Origin: Bacteroidales bacterium
Lineage (GTDB): Bacteria; Bacteroidota; Bacteroidia; Bacteroidales; Lentimicrobiaceae
Length of the DNA: 64,000 nt
Reading direction: 5' to 3'
NCBI GenBank assembly: GCA_016788045.1
Contig: JAEUTG010000046.1
Location: 1 to 64,000 of the forward strand
Of this stretch, positions 59,684 to 64,000 are shown piece after piece (position 1 is the first letter of the stretch; every line of letters begins with the position of its first letter). The notes beneath the pieces are model-generated. The model was not told where the DNA came from and did not search any database. It saw nothing but the letters and a program-made list of their open reading frames with translations. The position numbers were made by a program, and so were the translations under genes.

Positions 59684-62296
59684 ATGGAAAATCAAGAGAA
59701 TAGCGAAAAGATTGTAAAAGTTAATATTGAGAATCAGATGAAGGCAGCCTACATCGACTATTCAATGTCGGTGATTGTGTCGAGGGCGCTGCCGGATGTC
59801 AGGGATGGTTTAAAACCGGTTCACCGCCGGGTTTTATACGGGATGCTGGATCTTGGGGTTTATTCAAACCGTCCTTATAAAAAAAGTGCCAGGATAGTAG
59901 GGGAGGTGCTCGGTAAGTATCATCCCCATGGAGACTCATCGGTTTATGATGCCATGGTGCGAATGGCCCAGGAATGGTCGCTCCGCTATCCGCTGGTTGA
60001 CGGACAAGGTAACTTTGGTTCTATCGACGGTGACAGTCCTGCTGCCATGCGATATACCGAAGCCCGGCTCCAGAAAATCGCCGAAGAAATGCTGGCCGAC
60101 ATCAACAAAGATACGGTTGACTTTCAGCTTAATTTTGATGATTCGTTGCAGGAACCTACCGTTCTGCCTGCACAGTTGCCCAACCTGCTGATCAACGGGG
60201 CCAGCGGTATTGCTGTTGGTATGGCAACCAATATGCCTCCCCATAACCTCAAAGAAGTAGTTGATGGAATCATCGCCTACATCGATAACCGGGAGATTAC
60301 CATTCCTGAGCTGATGAAGTTTATCAAAGCCCCCGATTTCCCTACCGGTGGGTTTATCTATGGCTACGAAGGCGTTAAGGATGCTTACGAAACCGGCCGC
60401 GGAAGGATTGTTATGCGCGCCGAAAGTAAGATTGAAACCGACAGTCATGGCCGCGAAAGTATTGTTGTTAGCGCCATCCCTTACCAGGTAAACAAAGCAG
60501 AAATGATCAGGAAAACAGCCGACCTGATCAATGATAAAAAAATTGAAGGGATTTCCGACATCCGCGATGAGTCAGATCGTTCAGGAATGCGCATTGTTTA
60601 TGAACTGAAACGGGATGCCGTAACCAACGTGGTACTGAATAAGCTCTATCAGTTAACCCAGTTGCAGACTTCATTCAGTGTTAACAATATCTGTCTGGTT
60701 AAAGGCAGACCAATGCTGCTTAACCTTAAGCAGCTGATCCATTATTTCGTAGAGCACCGTCACGAAGTCGTCGTCAGGCGCACCCGCTACGACCTGAACG
60801 AAGCAGAGAAGAGAGCACACATCCTTGAAGGCCTGCTGATAGCCCTCGATCATCTGGACGAAGTGATCGCACTGATCAGGGCTGCAAGAACTCCGGAAGA
60901 AGCCCGCAACGGACTTATCGAAACCTTCAGCCTCACCGAGATTCAGGCCAGGGCCATACTCGACATGCGCCTGCAGCGTCTTACCGGACTTGAACGCGAT
61001 AAAATCAGAGAAGAATACAACGAACTGCTCAAAATGATTGAGTATTACAGAAATGTTCTTTCTGATGAAACAATGAGGATGGAGATCATCAAAACCGAAC
61101 TCCTGGCCATAAAGGAAAACTATGGCGACGAAGCCAGAACAGAAATTGTCTACTCTGCCAGTGATTTCAGGATAGAAGATACCATTGCCGATGAAAATGT
61201 GGTGATTACCATTTCTCATATGGGTTACATCAAGCGCACCATGCTTTCTGAATACCGCAGGCAGAACAGGGGAGGCCGTGGTGCCAAAGGGTCGGATATC
61301 CGTGATGAAGACTTCCTCGAATACCTCTTTGTTGCTTCTATGCACAATTACATGCTTTTCTTCACGGAAAAAGGTAAAGTATTCTGGCTCAGGGTCTTTG
61401 AAATACCTGAAGGTACCAAAACATCCAAAGGAAGAGCCATTCAGAATATGATCAACATCGAACCTGATGACAAGGTGAGGGCTTTTATCAATCTGAAAAG
61501 CATTAAAGATGAGGATTATATCAACAACAACTTCATCATTCTCTGTACACGGAAAGGAATAATCAAGAAAACTTCCCTGGAAGCTTATTCACGGCCAAGG
61601 GCGAACGGAATCAACGCGATTACCATACGCGACGACGACCAGCTGCTGGAAGCCAGGCTGACCAATGGCAGCAGTGAAGTGGTGATGGCTCTGAAATCGG
61701 GGAGGGCTATCCGCTTCAACGAACGGACAGTCAGGCCAATGGGGAGAAATGCCTCCGGTGTTAAGGGAATTACCCTGGCCAGTGATGCGGATGAAGTAGT
61801 CGGCATGATCTGCCTTGACAACAATTCTTTTGATATTCTCGTTGTTTCAGAAAATGGTTATGGAAAGCGTTCAAAACTTGACGATTACCGAGTAACCAAC
61901 CGGGGAGGTAAGGGCGTTAAAACTATCAATGTTACCGATAAAACCGGTCAGCTGATTTCCATTGACTCGGTTACCGACAACGATGACCTTATGATCATCA
62001 ACCGGTCAGGACTCATCATCAGAATGGCTGTGGCTGATCTGAGGGTTATGGGACGGGCAACGCAGGGAGTCAGGCTCATCAACCTTCGCGAGAATGATTC
62101 AATTGCTGCTGTAACCAAAGTGGAAGCCGATGAAACCGTTGATGAAGAACAGGTCGACGGCCTTCACCCGGTACCTCCGACAGAAAGCGCTTTTGATACG
62201 TTCCCGACAGAGGAAGATGCGGATGCTGACTCAGATGAAACAGAAGAAGGCGATTCCGATGAAGAGAATGGCAAGGAAATTGGTAATGAGGATTAA
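59684..62296 (+). CDS. gyrA: DNA gyrase subunit A
   Basis: This 870-residue protein is the DNA-cleaving subunit of gyrase. The catalytic Tyr124 lies in [11 protein letters not shown]. The quinolone region [15 protein letters not shown] has Ser85 and Asp89 at the positions of E. coli Ser83 and Asp87, so no classical resistance change is present. The GyrA-box-like [18 protein letters not shown] starts near residue 525, followed by the beta-pinwheel C-terminal domain. A long, very acidic tail follows the last blade (from about residue 815, rich in E and D), unlike shorter tails in enterobacteria. gyrB is not in the window. It is divergent from clpC. Confidence 0.96.
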   Translation: MENQENSEKIVKVNIENQMKAAYIDYSMSVIVSRALPDVRDGLKPVHRRVLYGMLDLGVYSNRPYKKSARIVGEVLGKYHPHGDSSVYDAMVRMAQEWSLRYPLVDGQGNFGSIDGDSPAAMRYTEARLQKIAEEMLADINKDTVDFQLNFDDSLQEPTVLPAQLPNLLINGASGIAVGMATNMPPHNLKEVVDGIIAYIDNREITIPELMKFIKAPDFPTGGFIYGYEGVKDAYETGRGRIVMRAESKIETDSHGRESIVVSAIPYQVNKAEMIRKTADLINDKKIEGISDIRDESDRSGMRIVYELKRDAVTNVVLNKLYQLTQLQTSFSVNNICLVKGRPMLLNLKQLIHYFVEHRHEVVVRRTRYDLNEAEKRAHILEGLLIALDHLDEVIALIRAARTPEEARNGLIETFSLTEIQARAILDMRLQRLTGLERDKIREEYNELLKMIEYYRNVLSDETMRMEIIKTELLAIKENYGDEARTEIVYSASDFRIEDTIADENVVITISHMGYIKRTMLSEYRRQNRGGRGAKGSDIRDEDFLEYLFVASMHNYMLFFTEKGKVFWLRVFEIPEGTKTSKGRAIQNMINIEPDDKVRAFINLKSIKDEDYINNNFIILCTRKGIIKKTSLEAYSRPRANGINAITIRDDDQLLEARLTNGSSEVVMALKSGRAIRFNERTVRPMGRNASGVKGITLASDADEVVGMICLDNNSFDILVVSENGYGKRSKLDDYRVTNRGGKGVKTINVTDKTGQLISIDSVTDNDDLMIINRSGLIIRMAVADLRVMGRATQGVRLINLRENDSIAAVTKVEADETVDEEQVDGLHPVPPTESAFDTFPTEEDADADSDETEEGDSDEENGKEIGNED

Positions 62297-62309
62297 TCAC
62301 TTATATTTG
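62280..62309 (+). promoter_or_regulatory. Promoter of the TPR protein gene, inside the gyrA end
   Basis: TTG at 62280-62282, a 19-bp spacer and TATATTTG at 62302-62309 form a full match; the upstream element overlaps the last gyrA codons. The ATG lies 42 bp further on. Confidence 0.65.
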
Positions 62310-62351
62310 CAGCCTTCAAGACCCTGGCTTAACCAAACAAATCATATTCAA

Positions 62352-63515
62352 ATGAAAAAATCATCCCTGATTCTCCTGATCTTTTTCGCGGTATCAGCAA
62401 TTTATGGTCAGAAAGCCCTGCGTACGACCGCTTACAACGATCTCCGCAAAGGCAATCTCGACAAGGCTTTGACCAATATTGAACCGACAATTTCGGATCC
62501 GACCACCATGAGTGATCCCAAAACCTGGTTTTACCGTGGCAACATCTACCTGCAGATTCACATGAGTACCAATCCGGAATACAAGAAGCTGGATGCCGAT
62601 GCACTCACCAAAGCCTACGATTCGTACAAGAAACTGCTTGAACTGGATACCAAACGCGAGTTTTATACAGAAGCCATCCAGAACCTGTTTGTAATCAGTG
62701 AGCAACTCTACAATCAAGGTGTAAACTATTTTAAACTGGGTGACTCACTCAATTCTCCGGCTGAGTACAACAAAGCGCTCTTATCCTTTGAAAGGGCAGT
62801 AGAAGTAAATGCTTCATACGGCAGTGTTGATACCCTGGCAATCTTCAATGCCGGATTATCAGCCGACAAGGGCCTCAATTATCCTAAGGCACGTGAATAT
62901 TATGGTAAAGTAATTGCTATGAACTATCCCCAGCCTTTGGTATACAATTCTTTATCAGATGTTTATTTGAAAGAAAAGGATACACTCCAGGCAATTTCAA
63001 CCATTCAGGAAGGGCGTAAGAAATATCCTGAAAACTTTAACCTGTTGATCGCAGAAACCAATATTTATCTGGCCGCCAAACAAAATGACAAAGCCATGGC
63101 CAACCTGGCAGAAGCAGTGAAAACAGACCCGATGAATCCAACCATTCATTACGCAGTAGGGGTTAACTATTTCACGATGAACAACCTTGAAGAGGCTGAA
63201 AAGAGTTACCTGCGCGCCATTGAGATCAAACCTGACTATTTTGAGGCAAATTATAATCTGGGAGCCTTGTATGTAAATCAGGCTGCCACGGTTATTGACA
63301 AAGCCAACAAGCTTCCTTTATCAGCCGCAGCCGAATATGACGCACTGAAACTTCAGGCTGACGAGATTCTGAAGAAATCAATTCCTTTTCTGGAAACTGC
63401 CTCTAAACTCGATCCAACCGACAAAAGTACCTTGCTATCGCTGAAGGAGATTTATACAAGGCTTAACATGCTGGAGAAAAGAAAAGAAGTGGAAGCTAAA
63501 CTCGCTGGATTATAG
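62352..63515 (+). CDS. Exported tetratricopeptide-repeat protein
   Basis: About 387 residues from the ATG at 62352, with the signal peptide LILLIFFAVSAIYG. The body is a chain of TPR units: KAYDSYKKLLELDTKREFYT, NQGVNYFKLGDSLNSPAEYN, AVGVNYFTMNNLEEAEKSYL and IKPDYFEANYNLGALYVNQA. It is probably a periplasmic or outer-membrane scaffold; no lipobox or T9SS domain is present. It has its own promoter and is followed by a terminator. Its partners are unknown. Confidence 0.87.
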   Translation: MKKSSLILLIFFAVSAIYGQKALRTTAYNDLRKGNLDKALTNIEPTISDPTTMSDPKTWFYRGNIYLQIHMSTNPEYKKLDADALTKAYDSYKKLLELDTKREFYTEAIQNLFVISEQLYNQGVNYFKLGDSLNSPAEYNKALLSFERAVEVNASYGSVDTLAIFNAGLSADKGLNYPKAREYYGKVIAMNYPQPLVYNSLSDVYLKEKDTLQAISTIQEGRKKYPENFNLLIAETNIYLAAKQNDKAMANLAEAVKTDPMNPTIHYAVGVNYFTMNNLEEAEKSYLRAIEIKPDYFEANYNLGALYVNQAATVIDKANKLPLSAAAEYDALKLQADEILKKSIPFLETASKLDPTDKSTLLSLKEIYTRLNMLEKRKEVEAKLAGL

Positions 63516-63534
63516 AACTTCTTAAAGTAATAGC

Positions 63535-63566
63535 AAAGGCTGCTCAGAAGGGCAGCCTTTGTTGTT
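63535..63566 (+). terminator. Terminator after the TPR protein gene
   Basis: AAAGGCTGC (63535-63543) pairs with GCAGCCTTT (63552-63560), followed by GTTGTTTT. It lies 20 bp after the stop codon. Confidence 0.8.
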
Positions 63567-64000
63567 TTAGGGGAAGGGGTTCGAAAACGCTATTTGACAT
63601 AATATAAATTATAGTACTTTTAGAACCAGATGTATTGGTGGCATATTAGCCATGAATTAATAAAGACATGTGAACAAATGCGCTGTAAAACAGATGATTG
63701 ACCAGCAGATGGTTTTTCCGAAAATTTTATTTAACAGAAATTTTACTGTGGAAAAGTCTGAAATGCTTCGAAGAAATTCCCATTTCCTTTCATTATTGTC
63801 CGGATAAAGTAAAAGAAAGCCTGACACCAAAACTCCAATCCACCAACTTGTCTGCTTGACGCATTCAGGCAGGAATTGCTCTAAATCAGATAAATAAGTT
63901 GGTGATTTCCTGCCTGGATGAGCCAGGCCGACAGGTTGGTGATTTCGTGTGTTGGTGCCAAAAAAAGAAAGCAAGGTACCTGTTTTGAATAATGGCTGCA
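63567..64000. other. Intergenic end of the window with REP-like palindromes
   Basis: No credible gene is seen; a 105-codon minus-strand frame over the repeats (63974 to 63657) is probably spurious. The palindromes at 63852-63928 are listed separately. Confidence 0.45.
63845..63945. repeat. REP-like palindrome cluster
   Basis: CTGCTTGA (63852-63859) pairs with TCAGGCAG (63865-63872), and GCCTGG (63912-63917) pairs with CCAGGC (63923-63928). GTTGGTGATTT occurs at 63898-63908 and 63935-63945. The cluster shares ACTTGTCTGC(C/T)TGAC with the palindrome at 35049. Confidence 0.5.

Noticed and set aside
63657-63974. A 105-codon minus-strand frame at the window end
   Set aside because: It spans REP-like palindromes and shows no domain; no promoter or start context supports it.
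1-64000. CRISPR arrays, tRNA and rRNA genes
   Set aside because: No regularly spaced short repeats and no tRNA cloverleaf or rRNA core sequences were seen in the gaps between genes.

Overview
The window looks like a chromosomal segment of a member of the Bacteroidota, probably a Bacteroidia-type anaerobe or facultative anaerobe. The evidence is: type IX secretion (T9SS) C-terminal sorting domains on two secreted proteins, a CusA-type pump fused to a TolC-like domain, LytTR and YehU-type regulators, DUF1573 and DUF1343 (NamZ) proteins, few Shine-Dalgarno sequences, and repeated promoters of the form TTG-N19/20-TAnnTTTG, the class typical of the phylum. No rRNA, tRNA or CRISPR array was seen.

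Layout. 1-9600 is a visibly AT-rich accessory island: a broken IS66 transposase with its right end, a very large T9SS-exported metalloprotease (split by a one-base frameshift), a second T9SS cargo protein, a lipoprotein, a second IS66 right end and a truncated IS4-type transposase. 9663-13303 holds creD, a cytochrome b561 and a CDF metal exporter. 13359-21686 is the centrepiece: a tight five-gene minus-strand operon encoding a cytochrome b-like membrane protein, a membrane-anchored ferredoxin/flavin oxidoreductase, a 20-CxxCH cytochrome, a 37-CxxCH cytochrome built from three nine-haem repeats of 224 residues, and an outer-membrane beta-barrel. It reads like a complete electron path from the inner membrane to the outer membrane. 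22016-29608 is a heavy-metal RND efflux locus (CusB, CusA-outer-membrane-factor fusion) next to a LytTR two-component system. 29785-36923 holds a secreted metallopeptidase with a membrane partner, an outer-membrane protein, an ADP-forming acyl-CoA synthetase, a broken VapC-type toxin with its antitoxin, and a DUF1295 membrane protein.

37022-47828 is mostly housekeeping: a FakA-FakB-like (DhaL plus DegV) fusion, lipoproteins, an aminotransferase, the NamZ muramidase, a LolE-like permease, a small CBM48 protein, an APS reductase, an MBL hydrolase and Mpl. NamZ and Mpl both act in peptidoglycan recycling. 47889-53810 is a five-gene polysaccharide or glycolipid operon (GT2, GtrA, an alpha/alpha-toroid protein, an FrhB-like iron-sulfur protein and a polytopic glycosyltransferase). 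54080-63515 carries an exported YciI protein, a hybrid histidine kinase, clpC, gyrA and a secreted TPR protein.

The most promising little-described system is the 57-haem-motif operon at 13359-21686. Smaller points of interest are the IS-bounded T9SS island, the FakA/FakB fusion, the FrhB-containing glycan operon and several families of small palindromic repeats between genes.
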